From Candidatus Zixiibacteriota bacterium (lineage in GTDB: Bacteria > Zixibacteria > MSB-5A5 > UBA10806 > 4484-95): a stretch of 60,695 nt of DNA. Positions 26,200 to 34,607 of this stretch are shown in pieces. The notes beneath the pieces were generated by a model, which was given only the letters and a program-made list of their open reading frames with translations, was not told the DNA's origin and did no database searches. The stretch's first letter is position 1; the number at the start of each line of letters is the position of its first letter. The DNA is taken from positions 1 through 60,695 of the forward strand of contig JAGGSN010000052.1 of NCBI GenBank assembly GCA_021159005.1. Reading direction: 5' to 3'. Both the position numbers and the translations under genes were made by a program.

Positions 26200-26366
26200 T
26201 CGGGTTTCTCCCCGCCGCGGCGGGGTCGGAACCCGACCTGCTGTCAGATGACAGTATTTACATTGATGTGAATTTAACCTGTTGGAGTTGTGATGTCAAA
26301 TGTATAAAAGCTGCGGTGATGAAGCGAACGTGTCGGGTTTCTCCCGCTGGTCGGAACCCGACCTAC
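26200..26366. repeat. Two copies of the CCGCCGCGGCGG dispersed repeat
   Basis: One full copy (26200-26242, TCGGGTTTCTCCCCGCC...GGAACCCGACC) and one shortened copy lacking most of the central palindrome (26333-26366) lie in the gap 26111-26548. A third copy precedes pdaD. The remaining ~200 bp of this gap shows no supported gene; the open frame there runs through repeats. Confidence 0.7.
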
Positions 26367-26548
26367 GGTTAGAGTTTCTTCAAAGTAAGAAACTCTATAA
26401 ATATCCCAAAGATGATTCTCTATACCTCCTTATCAGTATGGAAGAATCTATGCTTTTCGAATATACGAAATTTGGTGAAATGCTTAAAGAGGTGTCTGCA
26501 CCATTTGCCAATATTTTTGCTATAGGGCATACAGGACCAAGAGACAGC

Positions 26549-27040
26549 TTACCCGCATTTATTCATAAAGAATATAGGAAAGTCATTGCGAGGAGTCCGC
26601 CTCTGGCGGACGACGCGGCAATCTCGTTGTGTCATAAAGCGAGCCGCTATCTCAGCCTCGATTTGACGCTTATGCTTGATGAGAAAATCCATCGCCCGCA
26701 GAAGATGAGGATACTTGATATTCTTAGTGTCTATCGAGGGCAGATAAACATCCTCACACCAGCTTAACAAACCAAGCTTCGACTGAGGATCATCCAGCCT
26801 GTTTAAGACCATCAATTGAATATGTTTGACCAGGTCGAACTCGGTCTTAGTTTGCTGAGCGGCTTTACGAAGCGTCTTGGTAATTTGGAGTTCTTTGAAA
26901 AGCATCATCGCCGCCCAGATATGACCGAAATGTTTAGAAGAAAGAATGACATCGCTTTCGGCAGGCGAGGTTTGGCCTTTGAGTCTCAAGAAGCCGTTGA
27001 TGAGATTATCGATATCCCGCTTGACTCATCTTCTACAGTT
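26549..27040 (-). pseudogene. Remnant of an IS1634-like transposase
   Basis: The open frame reads like the N-terminal part of an IS4/IS1634-type transposase: DIDNLINGFLRLKGQ, then ESDVILSSKHFGHIWAAMMLFKEL, LVKHIQLMVLNRLDDPQSKLGLLSW and YPHLLRAMDFLIKHKRQIE. It stops in a dispersed ERIC-like repeat (about 26578-26635, CATTGCGAGGAG..GGCAATCTC) before any catalytic DDE residues, so it is truncated. The 5' end has no clean start and I see no terminal inverted repeats. The gap 27041-27548 downstream of it holds only repeat fragments and the leader of the next gene. Confidence 0.6.
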
Positions 27041-27295
27041 CGATTTGTTAAGCAATTTACTATAAGCAGGTTACAAAGCGCAAAAAAGTGTAGTGCCTCA
27101 CTTTTTCAGCTTATTACAACAAATTCAGACTGTCTGTTTAACGTTTTCCTGCCTGCCGGCGCCCGCCTGTCTGCGGACACAGGGCACGGTATTTTTACTA
27201 TCCGCCATTGGTTTAGCAAATAGCCCCGTCCGCCACTGGCTGATTTCTGGATTCCCCCGACGCGGCGGGGGAGTGACGTTGATTATAATGTTCTG

Positions 27296-27316
27296 CAAAA
27301 GGCCGGACAGTAGTGA
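27296..27316 (+). repeat. Partial copy of the end-of-window dispersed repeat
   Basis: CAAAAGGCCGGACAGTAGTG is shared with the repeats at 66-122 and 60641-60695, here without the CCGCCTAAGGCGG half. It is preceded by another palindrome (CCCCCGACGCGGCGGGGG, ~27254). Confidence 0.65.
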
Positions 27317-27548
27317 TTTGTTTTGCAAATCAATTGTCTATCTATATGTTAGGGATTCATTTATTTTCCTGGTTTCAACAGGTATAAATATGACTCTCCT
27401 GATAAACGAATGCAGCATTAACTCAAATTTCGAAGAAAAATCCTTTTACTATCTGCTATTATTATAATATATTGGTTATATTAAATTGTTTTATGAGAAA
27501 TTTTTAAATATTTAATTGTTTTTAAAGGCGAATCTGAAACCTCTTTAT

Positions 27549-28904
27549 ATGGCAAAGCAATCAACAAAAGACAGTATCCTTTGTGATAAGCTATTAACAA
27601 TAATCGACAGTATTTCGGATGGTGTTTTTACAATCGACTTGGATTGGAAAATCGCTTTTTTTAATAAATCAGCTGAGAGAATAACGGGTTTCAGCAAAAA
27701 AGAGGTAATAGGAAAGCCGTGTAAAGATATTTTACATACCAATATCTGTGATGAAAATTGTACACTGCGTCAGACTTTGGTTTCTAAAAAGCCTATAATC
27801 AATAAACTCGTTTGCATGATTAACAAAAAAGGAAATCGAATCCCAATTAGTATCACGACAGACTTACTGCAAAATCGTCATGGTGAAATCATTGGCGGTG
27901 TCGAAACTTTCCGCGATCTTAGTATAATGGAAAAATTGCGTAAAGAATTTGAGTCCAAATATTCATTCGAGAATATAATCAGCAAGAATTATAAGATGCT
28001 TAAGCTTTTTAAGATCCTGCCTGCGATAGCTCAAAGCAATAGCTCTGTTTTAATTGAGGGTGAAAGTGGTACTGGTAAAGAATTGGTTGCTCAGGCTCTT
28101 CACAGTTTAAGTTTACGTAAGTTGTATCCTTTTATAAGTATTAATTGCAGCGCTTTACCGGATAGTCTTCTTGAATCAGAATTGTTTGGATATGAAGCCG
28201 GTGCTTTCACCGATGCAAAGAAGGATAAAAAAGGGCGATTTGCTATTGCCGATAAAGGTACATTATTTTTAGACGAGATCGGGGATATTTCACCGGCTAT
28301 GCAAGTAAAATTGCTTCGAGTTCTCCAGGAAAAAACCTATGAGCCATTAGGAAGTACCCAATCCCTCAAAACCGATGTAAGAATTATCGCCGCAACAAAT
28401 AAACAACTTGAAAAATTAGTTTCCGAGAACAAATTCCGGCAAGATTTATATTATAGGATCAACGTTATTAAAATAACAATACCGCCTTTGCGCGAAAGAA
28501 AAATGGACATACTTTTATTAGTTGACCATTTCATAGATCAATTCAATAAACTGCGCAATAAAAATATCTCTGGCATAGCGTCGCCTGCTCTTAATCAACT
28601 GATGAAACATGATTTTCCTGGCAATATACGCGAATTAGAGAATATCATAGAACATGCCTTTGTTCTATCACCAGGCGGGGTAATTAAAACAGAACATTTC
28701 CCTGATTATCTTCATGAGCAAAAGGCTATACCGGTAGTTGAGATAGCCAGCACTATGAAAGAGATGGAATCATTATTCATAATTGCCGCTTTAAAAAGAA
28801 ACAATTGGAGTCGTAAAGATACTGCCGCAGAACTCGGAATAAACACTTCAACACTTTACAGAAAAATTAAAAAACTTGGTCTGAAAATCCCCAATAGCAA
28901 CTGA
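27549..28904 (+). CDS. PAS-domain sigma-54 enhancer-binding activator
   Basis: A 451-residue regulator with an N-terminal PAS domain (about 10-125), a central AAA+ domain (about 140-370) and a C-terminal Fis-type HTH (about 405-450). The PAS contains ITGFSKKEVIGKPCKDIL and a Cys cluster (CKDIL..NICDENCTLRQ) seen in some redox-responsive activators. The Walker A is EGESGTGKELVAQ. The sigma-54 contact loop is GAFTDA instead of the usual GAFTGA. The HTH ends NTSTLYRKIKKLG. There is no receiver domain, so the PAS is the likely sensor. The gene just downstream has a sigma-54 promoter with two palindromes upstream, a probable direct target. Start at 27549 is chosen over an upstream TTG. Confidence 0.88.
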   Translation: MAKQSTKDSILCDKLLTIIDSISDGVFTIDLDWKIAFFNKSAERITGFSKKEVIGKPCKDILHTNICDENCTLRQTLVSKKPIINKLVCMINKKGNRIPISITTDLLQNRHGEIIGGVETFRDLSIMEKLRKEFESKYSFENIISKNYKMLKLFKILPAIAQSNSSVLIEGESGTGKELVAQALHSLSLRKLYPFISINCSALPDSLLESELFGYEAGAFTDAKKDKKGRFAIADKGTLFLDEIGDISPAMQVKLLRVLQEKTYEPLGSTQSLKTDVRIIAATNKQLEKLVSENKFRQDLYYRINVIKITIPPLRERKMDILLLVDHFIDQFNKLRNKNISGIASPALNQLMKHDFPGNIRELENIIEHAFVLSPGGVIKTEHFPDYLHEQKAIPVVEIASTMKEMESLFIIAALKRNNWSRKDTAAELGINTSTLYRKIKKLGLKIPNSN

Positions 28905-28923
28905 TTTTACAACCAACCGTATA

Positions 28924-28967
28924 GTGCAAAATAGCACGTATTCATAATATAGCATGCATTGTTGCAT
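28924..28967 (+). promoter_or_regulatory. Paired TGC-N6-GCA palindromes, candidate enhancer sites
   Basis: Two palindromes with the same TGC-N6-GCA core (28924-28937, GTGCAAAATAGCAC; 28954-28967, ATGCATTGTTGCAT) have centres 30 bases apart, about three helical turns. They lie ~120-150 bases upstream of the sigma-54 promoter at 29077 and just after the activator gene, the usual place for enhancer-binding protein sites. Confidence 0.6.
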
Positions 28968-29076
28968 TGATTTATTGTTGATTGTTTTAGATTATCAAAG
29001 TCAATGTAATGTTTTTATATTTATAACTAATATCATATAAACAAGTTAATATGTTTTAGCGCGCAAAGCTTAAGCA

Positions 29077-29093
29077 TGGCATAAAATATGCTT
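29077..29093 (+). promoter_or_regulatory. Sigma-54 promoter for the DUF2173 gene
   Basis: TGGCATAAAATATGCTT carries GG and GC exactly 10 bases apart, matching the -24/-12 rule. The predicted transcript starts about 40 bases before the ATG at 29142. Confidence 0.65.
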
Positions 29094-29141
29094 TTACTAT
29101 TAATGAAGGTAAAGGGAAAATACAAAGAAAGGAGAATAATT

Positions 29142-29498
29142 ATGATTGGTCTTGACAGGTTAATGAAGCAAAAAGGAGTTATAGCTGTCGGTCAGTTTTC
29201 AGAGGATGGCAAAATTATTCGCAAGGCGGGAGACATATCTGAAAACATAATGGAGCAAATAGCCAAAAAGTGTGCCTATCATAATCAGAAAGCGGAGGAA
29301 TTAACAAAATACTTTAGCGCCAACTCCGAAATGGATTGGACTCCTTTAGTCGGCTGGGCAGTTTTGGGGGGCAACTATGCAATATTCATAATGGATAATA
29401 CCGGCATTATTGTTGATTCGCGAAAGGCAGACTTGAATCAATTAGTGATTGATTTAAGAGAATCAGGGCCAACTGGGCCAAGGCCGAGGAATTATTAA
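29142..29498 (+). CDS. DUF2173-family protein
   Basis: A 118-residue protein of the DUF2173 family, with a roadblock-like alpha-beta fold in appearance. It starts MIGLDRLMKQKGVIAVGQFSEDG, contains a central CAYHNQKAEELTKYF helix and has a hydrophobic strand pair ending in MDNTGIIVDSRKAD. The family's role is unknown; members occur singly or in sets in sulfur-oxidising and anaerobic bacteria. Strong ribosome site AAAGGAGA. The start is taken at 29142 because the longer frame begins inside the sigma-54 promoter. It is followed 53 bases later by a small CxxC protein, so both probably belong to one sigma-54 regulon controlled by the PAS activator upstream. Confidence 0.75.
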   Translation: MIGLDRLMKQKGVIAVGQFSEDGKIIRKAGDISENIMEQIAKKCAYHNQKAEELTKYFSANSEMDWTPLVGWAVLGGNYAIFIMDNTGIIVDSRKADLNQLVIDLRESGPTGPRPRNY

Positions 29499-29551
29499 CT
29501 GGTGATAATTAACAACAATTTAAGCCACAATAAAATAAGGAGAAATCAATT

Positions 29552-29743
29552 ATGTCAGAAAAAAATGAACAAAAACCGGCCTTAGGTCATGGTGTGGTTC
29601 ACCCCAGCGCCAGACCTATGAAAGTTTATGTAGAGGATGGAATCATGTATCTTTGCGATAAGGATATAGATTCAACAAAAGCGCTCAAGGATCAGGCTTA
29701 CTGCTGGACCTGCGATAAAGTGTTATTCACGCGAGGCAGTTAA
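29552..29743 (+). CDS. Small CxxC protein of unknown function
   Basis: A 63-residue protein with an excellent ribosome site (AAGGAG). It has a flexible Pro/His-rich N-terminus and two cysteine sites (MYLCDKD and CWTCDK). The two sites may bind a metal together. It lies behind the DUF2173 gene and probably shares its sigma-54 promoter. No family is recognised. Confidence 0.6.
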   Translation: MSEKNEQKPALGHGVVHPSARPMKVYVEDGIMYLCDKDIDSTKALKDQAYCWTCDKVLFTRGS

Positions 29744-30055
29744 TAAAAAATATCCGTCACGCGGAACTTTTTCTATCCTGATTTGATTATAGTTATCAAT
29801 AACCGCCTCTATACCAGAGGCGGTCAGGTTGTTGACAATAAGGTAATATTGGAAATTATTTCAACACCATGGAAAAAGTCGGGGCAGGAAAGCCCCCCGA
29901 CGAGAAATAGAGAACACATTTTCAGCGCTAAAAACGATTTGGTAAATAATTGATGAAGGAAAGTTAAATAAAGTCAACTATAACATTAGGCAATTTACGC
30001 TGCCTCAATATTTTATTAGAGGGAATAAATCATAATAAAATGAAGGAGGAAAGAA
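29744..30055. other. Intergenic region with two hairpins
   Basis: This 312 bp gap contains a CCGCCTC...GAGGCGG stem (~29804-29824) and a GTCGGGGC...GCCCCCCGAC stem (~29878-29902). Neither is followed by a T-run, so they are possible weak terminators or RNA structures. No reading frame is supported. A strong GAAGGAGG ribosome site for the next gene closes the region. Confidence 0.4.
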
Positions 30056-30382
30056 ATGAATAGCATTGATATTAACAACAATGACATAGAATGGGCGGAT
30101 GCTCTTAACTATCCTCAAGGAGCAAAAGAAAAGGTGCTGTTTGTTGGCAGTGACATGGCTCCAAGGACTATTTTATTAAAAATTCCCCCTGGATGGAGAA
30201 TGGATAGTCACTCTCACTCTCATACAGAGTTACATCATGTTTTGGAAGGAGAATACGAGAGTCAGGGTAAAGTTTATCCAAGTGGAACATTTCGTATAAT
30301 TCCTAAAGAAGTCGAACATGGTCCATTCACTACAAAAGCAGGGGCAACTATTTTAGTTGTCTGGTGCGTACTCAAAGAATAA
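30056..30382 (+). CDS. Cupin-domain protein (ChrR-like)
   Basis: A 108-residue single-domain cupin. Metal-ligand motifs are RMDSHSHSHTELHHVLEGEY (cupin motif 1, His-His-Glu) and GTFRIIPKEVEHGPF (motif 2 His), so it should bind a divalent metal. It resembles the ChrR anti-sigma cupin domain and small stand-alone sensors or dioxygenases. The ribosome site is GAAGGAGGAAAG. No catalytic partner is adjacent; the next gene is a tiny SEC-C protein. Confidence 0.82.
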   Translation: MNSIDINNNDIEWADALNYPQGAKEKVLFVGSDMAPRTILLKIPPGWRMDSHSHSHTELHHVLEGEYESQGKVYPSGTFRIIPKEVEHGPFTTKAGATILVVWCVLKE

Positions 30383-30437
30383 TAAGTCGGTTTGTGGAAC
30401 AGCAATCAACCTCGCAGCAAAATAAAGGAAAAGAATA

Positions 30438-30608
30438 TTGGGTCTGCTAAATAAGCTATTTAATAAACCACCAAAATCAGCCAGAAACCTCGGACGCAAC
30501 AAACTTTGCTGGTGCGGCTCCGGTAAGAAATACAAGGCTTGCCATTATAGCTCTGATCAGAAATACTTCTCCCGGTTTTATGAAGCAACCTGCAGTTCGG
30601 TTTCGTGA
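30438..30608 (+). CDS. Small SEC-C motif protein
   Basis: A 56-residue frame starting TTG with AAAGGAAAAG upstream contains GRNKLCWCGSGKKYKACH, a clear SEC-C zinc-binding motif as found at the C-terminus of SecA. The basic N-terminus (NKLFNKPPKSARN) precedes it. It could be a complete small protein or the last part of a decayed larger one; I favour a small protein because of the ribosome site. It immediately follows the cupin gene. Confidence 0.55.
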   Translation: MGLLNKLFNKPPKSARNLGRNKLCWCGSGKKYKACHYSSDQKYFSRFYEATCSSVS

Positions 30609-31092
30609 AAAAAATGATTGCGAGATGAGTTTCATCTCTATTCATTCAATTATCAAGAAACGGCAGAAAGTAATTATAAAAATCCTAAAAGCTTAACATG
30701 AAGAGTAATTGCAGGTTTTGTAGTAATTACTATTTTATCGCATTAGTGTTAAGAAATTATAATATTATTAGTTACATCAATTTATCCTGAACCCTATCAC
30801 GAATTATTTTGAAAATGATCTTTTCGTTCCGGATTGGCATTAGGTAATTTTAATTTGCTCAAATAGGAATTAGCTGCAAATAATAACGATATTTATTCCT
30901 CAAGAGAATAAACCAGTGGATTGATTGACGATATAAGCATCGTAAGAACAAAGAGCCGTGAAATAATTACTCTAAAAATAGTCGGCAGTTTGTTTGACCT
31001 TATTCCTTTTGGAAAGTAAAATGATATTCCTATTCCCGCGCCAACAATACGGCAATATGAAAAGGTCGTTGCGGAGGAATGTGTCAATGTAG

Positions 31093-31440
31093 GCGAACTG
31101 GCTGTGGTGCCTTAAGATAGAAAAAACAACCGGCAACTCTCTGGCTATCATTGCTCTGGAAACTCAAGACGTGTTTAATCCTGCTACTTTGGCCAGAATC
31201 GATGCTGTTACCTCAAGATTTCAGGCGCTTCCCGAAATCAGCCAAGTGCTAAGCCTTACTGATATTCTCGATATTAAGAAAATTCCCGATGGTATTGAAG
31301 TTGGCAAACTTATTCCCCTTGTTTCACTGCTGGCAATATTTGGTGCTCTATTTGAGTTTTCGCAGTATTCGAGGTGTAATCCTTCCATTGGCAACAGTGC
31401 TAATTAGCGCTATCTGGGTGTTGTTGTTTTGCTTAAATTG
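31093..31440 (+). pseudogene. Remnant of an RND/MMPL-type transporter
   Basis: One frame reads NSLAIIALETQDVFNPATL, RFQALPEISQVLSLTDIL and GIEVGKLIP, the periplasmic start of RND-superfamily exporters. It then jumps to a membrane segment (LLAIFGALF). A neighbouring frame continues RGVILPLATVLISAIWV, the second-helix block of the same family. Most of the protein is missing and the join is frameshifted. The rest of the gap 30609-31608 contains no supported gene. Confidence 0.65.
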
Positions 31441-31530
31441 CAAAATATATTAATCAAAAGCGAGGAGAGGTGAAAAAAAATAAAAAACTCGCCGTAAGGT
31501 AATTTTTTCGCTTGATAAAATCCTTTTAAT

Positions 31531-31562
31531 GAGTGCTTCGTCGCTTCACTCCTCGCAATAAC
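31531..31562. repeat. ERIC-like dispersed repeat fragment
   Basis: AGTGCTTCGTCGCTTCACTC followed by CTCGCAATAAC matches the widespread element that encodes the spurious IARSEATK peptide in other frames. A relative lies at ~26578. It marks the last A+T-rich, repeat-bearing DNA before the composition changes at ~31.6 kb. Confidence 0.55.
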
Positions 31563-31608
31563 TGATAAATGAACAGCTAATTTACAAATCATGACACTAT
31601 ATCGCGCC

Positions 31609-32154
31609 TTAGGAGTTCTTCGCTCGTTTTGTTAGCCTGTCTATCCCCTCCCGTATGTGCTCGCCGATACGCCGCAACACCTGCGGGGAGCCGATGGGCA
31701 GATCCCGGATTTCCCTCGTGTCGAAGGAAAATTTCTCCCTGCCGATGGTGTGGCAATAGCTCAGCTCGATGTCCGGATGTCCGGCAATCAGAGTTAACAG
31801 CGTCTGCGGGATGTCCCCGAGGGGTTTCATGTCGATGTGGCTTTGCTGAAAGGTTACCCTTACCTGGGTGCCCTTCCCGGGCGCCGACTTAACAGTCAAC
31901 TCACCGCCGGTCGCTTTCGCTGATTCTAAAATCATCGACAGCCCCAGGCCGAAGCGTCTCGTCTTGCGGGTAGTGAAAAACGGATCCGTCGCCTTCTGCA
32001 GTGTCCGGTTATCCATCCCCTTCCCATCGTCCAATATCTCCAGCGTTAGCAGGTCTCTTTCCGGGTTCTCATTAATGCGAATTTCTATTCTCCGCGCCTG
32101 TGCGTTGACGCAATTTTCCATGATGTCGAGTATGTGCAGTGACAGGTCTTCCAT
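31609..32154 (-). CDS. Histidine-kinase-like ATPase (hydrogenase-cluster type)
   Basis: A 181-residue protein consisting essentially of a GHKL ATPase domain: the N-box region ends in MENCVNAQARRIEI, and the G boxes are LDDGKGMD and RRFGLGLSMI. There is no dimerisation/phosphoacceptor helix, so it cannot autophosphorylate alone. It is the last gene of a six-gene set (ATPase, PHP, DRTGG, hydrogenase-like, anti-sigma-like, DRTGG) that in Firmicutes and Thermotogae typically precedes [FeFe]-hydrogenase operons. Its role there is thought regulatory but is not established. Only six bases separate it from the PHP gene. Confidence 0.8.
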   Translation of the reverse strand: MEDLSLHILDIMENCVNAQARRIEIRINENPERDLLTLEILDDGKGMDNRTLQKATDPFFTTRKTRRFGLGLSMILESAKATGGELTVKSAPGKGTQVRVTFQQSHIDMKPLGDIPQTLLTLIAGHPDIELSYCHTIGREKFSFDTREIRDLPIGSPQVLRRIGEHIREGIDRLTKRAKNS

Positions 32155-32160
32155 TTTTTC

Positions 32161-32892
32161 CTACCGCAGGATCCTCCTGCCCTCCTGTTCCCTCAGGGCT
32201 TTCTTGATTTCCCCGATGTTAGCTTTCTCGACAAGAAATCGAGTATAGCATTGTCCTATTTCATCTTCCTTGTGGGCGTCGGATGACTTGATTAGAGGCA
32301 GGGACGGAGAGTACCTACGCACAGCGCTCTCGTAAGAAAGAACTGGGGATATCTCCAGAGCGTCGAGGTCCAGGTTGTCCGGTATGAAACCCAACTGGCT
32401 GATCAGGCTAAAGCTCTCCCGATCGATATGGGCTGCGACAGCGAGCCCGCCCAGAGAGTGAATTTCTTTTATAATCTCTTCCACCCGGAGCGTTGTGCTT
32501 CCAATTAGAAGCCTCTGGTTGAAGCCGAGCACCTCGTCGTCGGCGTTGGCGACTACCTGCATGCCGAAGGTTTCCTCATCATTCTCGCCCGGCAGATGCC
32601 GGTACACAATCTCTTGAAGCTGCTGAACCGGCTCCAGCGCATCGAACAGGGCCAGAAGATGAACCTCTTCCGAGGAAGTCACCTCCATACCGGGAAGGAC
32701 ATGCATACCATACCTGAGCGCCGACTCCATCGCGGCTGGAGCATTCTCCGCCGAGTTGTGATCACAGATACCCAGGATATGAATACCGAGAGCTTTGGCT
32801 CGCTTCATGATCGTTGCGGGGGACATCTTCACTTCGGCACATGGAGAAAGACAGGTGTGAATGTGCAGGTCGGCCTTGTAGCTTCTCAGCAT
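32161..32892 (-). CDS. PHP-domain phosphoesterase
   Basis: A 243-residue PHP-domain protein. The metal-binding motifs are KADLHIHTCLSPCAEVKMSP at the N-terminus, GICDHNSAEN, a GMEVTSSEEVHLLAL block, AAHIDRES and SSDAHKEDEIG. PHP enzymes hydrolyse phosphoesters such as histidinol phosphate or short nucleic acids; the substrate here is unknown. Within [FeFe]-hydrogenase neighbourhoods such a PHP protein is common and may act in signalling. It is separated by six bases on each side from its neighbours. Confidence 0.88.
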   Translation of the reverse strand: MLRSYKADLHIHTCLSPCAEVKMSPATIMKRAKALGIHILGICDHNSAENAPAAMESALRYGMHVLPGMEVTSSEEVHLLALFDALEPVQQLQEIVYRHLPGENDEETFGMQVVANADDEVLGFNQRLLIGSTTLRVEEIIKEIHSLGGLAVAAHIDRESFSLISQLGFIPDNLDLDALEISPVLSYESAVRRYSPSLPLIKSSDAHKEDEIGQCYTRFLVEKANIGEIKKALREQEGRRILR

Positions 32893-32898
32893 CGCGGA

Positions 32899-33237
32899 TC
32901 ACTGTTTTTCTAGCAACTGATAAAGCTTTCCGGAAATGTTGAAAGCCGACTCGTCTGTGCCCAGCACCGTAATGTACTCCTCATCGGCTTTCTGGGTAGT
33001 TTCTTTATCTGGCTGGCGGCCGTTCACAAATACGATTCCCGCCAGGTCCTTGAGCTTGGCGACCGCTATGACGTTTTGGTGTGTCTGCATGGTGATCCAG
33101 AGATTCCCTGTCTTGCTGTTGGCCATCACGCTGCTGAGAAGATCGCAAGTGTAGCCTCCGGTCACCTCAGTGTCGCCGACATCTTTAGACGTCATGACGT
33201 GGAGTCCGAGCTTTTCGACAACCTCTATCAAGGTCAT
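32899..33237 (-). CDS. DRTGG-domain protein
   Basis: A 112-residue DRTGG domain. The signature is VTGGYTCDLLSSVMANS, where the fold binds small ligands such as nucleotides. The downstream half carries IVFVNGRQPDKETTQKA and LGTDESAFNISGKLY. It overlaps the hydrogenase-like gene start codon in an ATGA arrangement. A second DRTGG gene lies three genes upstream, so the two flank the iron-sulfur protein. Stand-alone DRTGG proteins in this setting have no confirmed function. Confidence 0.8.
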   Translation of the reverse strand: MTLIEVVEKLGLHVMTSKDVGDTEVTGGYTCDLLSSVMANSKTGNLWITMQTHQNVIAVAKLKDLAGIVFVNGRQPDKETTQKADEEYITVLGTDESAFNISGKLYQLLEKQ

Positions 33238-34607
33238 GATTTCTTCCTCCGTTTTTCTTTTCTCGGTTTTCGTTCCTTGCCTTCGCCCATGGAGCCGAAA
33301 GCGTCGAGAAGCTTGGACAGCTCGCCGGCCAGCTCTTTGAACTTACCGGGAACGTTGAAGATGCAGTCGGACAGCTGCGCTTTCCCCTTGACAACATCCT
33401 CCGCGAAGGCTAAACACGTCGGGGCGCCGCAGATTCCGCAGTCTATCTTGGGTAGAGAGTCATATATCCCCTGCTTTTTTTTTCGCTTCTTGATTGCTTT
33501 ACCCAGATCCTCGTCGAGCGCTTGGATAAGACGGGGCTCGTATTTTTGCTGCATATGGAAGTACTTCTGGCGATAGCGTTCACGGATTTCCCGCTTGTCT
33601 CGGCAGGCCTCTATATTCTCCTGTTCAAGCGTCTCGAGTAGCCGGAGAATTTTGTTGTAGGAGATGTAGCGGTTTTCCACCGTCAGCGATCCCCCTACGC
33701 AACCCTGTGGACATGCATACGCCACGACGAGGTCAATGTTCTGCAGTTTTCCCCGTTCGATATCATCGAAGGTCGTGATGATCTCCGCAATCCCGGAGAC
33801 ATCGAGGACATTCTTAAATTTCTGGGTGCGGTGCATTCCACCAGCCACCGCCCATCCAATGCCAAGGATGCAAATGCTTTCCAAGCTCTTGCGGTAGCCA
33901 CCTTTGTCCTCGCTCTCCAGTGCCGATAGCAGGGGACCGTAAATGTCGGCTATGGAAATGGCTCCGTCCAGATAGCATTCTTCCTCGGAAGAAGGCTGCT
34001 TGATGGCGATCATCTTGACGGGGCAGGGCGTGATGTAGAATATCCCGATATCGTCCGGCTTAAGTCCAAGCTCTTTCGATTTTCTCTCCTTGATCTCTTT
34101 TGCGGCGAGCCTACTGGGGAGTTTGATGGGAATTATGTGATCGACCAGTTGGGGGTATCTCACTTGGATAAGACTTACGATAGAGGGGCAGAAATTGGAG
34201 ATGAGCGGCTTGGGACCGTTGTACTCCTCCAGGAAATGCTCTACGGCCAGGCTCGTATCCCCACAGGTGATAGCCAGATCATGTGCATCGTCGAAGCCAA
34301 TCTTCTTCAAACCGGCCAGAATCTTATCCGGCAGAATGGATCTGCCGAACTGGGCATACAGTGCCGGCGAAGGGATGGCCACCGTGTGCTTGAACCTGCT
34401 CAGTTCACCGAAGGGATCAGTCAATGCCACGATGGCTTCATTCGGGCAGGCCGTGATGCACTCTCCGCAATCGATGCATTTCTCTTCTAAAATAACGGCC
34501 CTTCCGTTCCGTATGCGGATGGCTTGAGTGGGGCAAACCCGCAAGCATCTCATCCGGCCATCACATTTGTCCGCATCGACTCTGACGGAGTGAAAATATT
34601 GGCTCAT
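33234..34607 (-). CDS. [FeFe]-hydrogenase-like iron-sulfur protein
   Basis: A 457-residue protein with an N-terminal ferredoxin pair, an [FeFe]-hydrogenase large-subunit-like domain (about 85-370) and a C-terminal four-cysteine cluster domain (DCGICGAPTCLAF...DC). The three H-cluster motifs are recognisable: NFCPS (motif 1), TPCPVKM (motif 2) and ACPQGCVGG (motif 3). The four subcluster cysteines are therefore present, but the proton-relay cysteine of TSCCP is Phe. In the first ferredoxin motif the second cysteine is Arg (KCDGRMRC). This fits the sensory or non-catalytic group of [FeFe]-hydrogenase-like proteins. No HydE/F/G maturase is in the window. It sits between DRTGG and anti-sigma-like genes, with overlapping reading frames. 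Confidence 0.82.
   Translation of the reverse strand: MSQYFHSVRVDADKCDGRMRCLRVCPTQAIRIRNGRAVILEEKCIDCGECITACPNEAIVALTDPFGELSRFKHTVAIPSPALYAQFGRSILPDKILAGLKKIGFDDAHDLAITCGDTSLAVEHFLEEYNGPKPLISNFCPSIVSLIQVRYPQLVDHIIPIKLPSRLAAKEIKERKSKELGLKPDDIGIFYITPCPVKMIAIKQPSSEEECYLDGAISIADIYGPLLSALESEDKGGYRKSLESICILGIGWAVAGGMHRTQKFKNVLDVSGIAEIITTFDDIERGKLQNIDLVVAYACPQGCVGGSLTVENRYISYNKILRLLETLEQENIEACRDKREIRERYRQKYFHMQQKYEPRLIQALDEDLGKAIKKRKKKQGIYDSLPKIDCGICGAPTCLAFAEDVVKGKAQLSDCIFNVPGKFKELAGELSKLLDAFGSMGEGKERKPRKEKRRKKS

Noticed and set aside
26300-26767. 155-codon plus-strand frame in the repeat region
   Set aside because: It runs through dispersed repeats at both ends, overlaps the transposase remnant and has no ribosome site or known motif.
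33234-34607. Catalytic [FeFe]-hydrogenase
   Set aside because: The proton-relay cysteine and one ferredoxin ligand are missing, and no maturation genes are present in the window.
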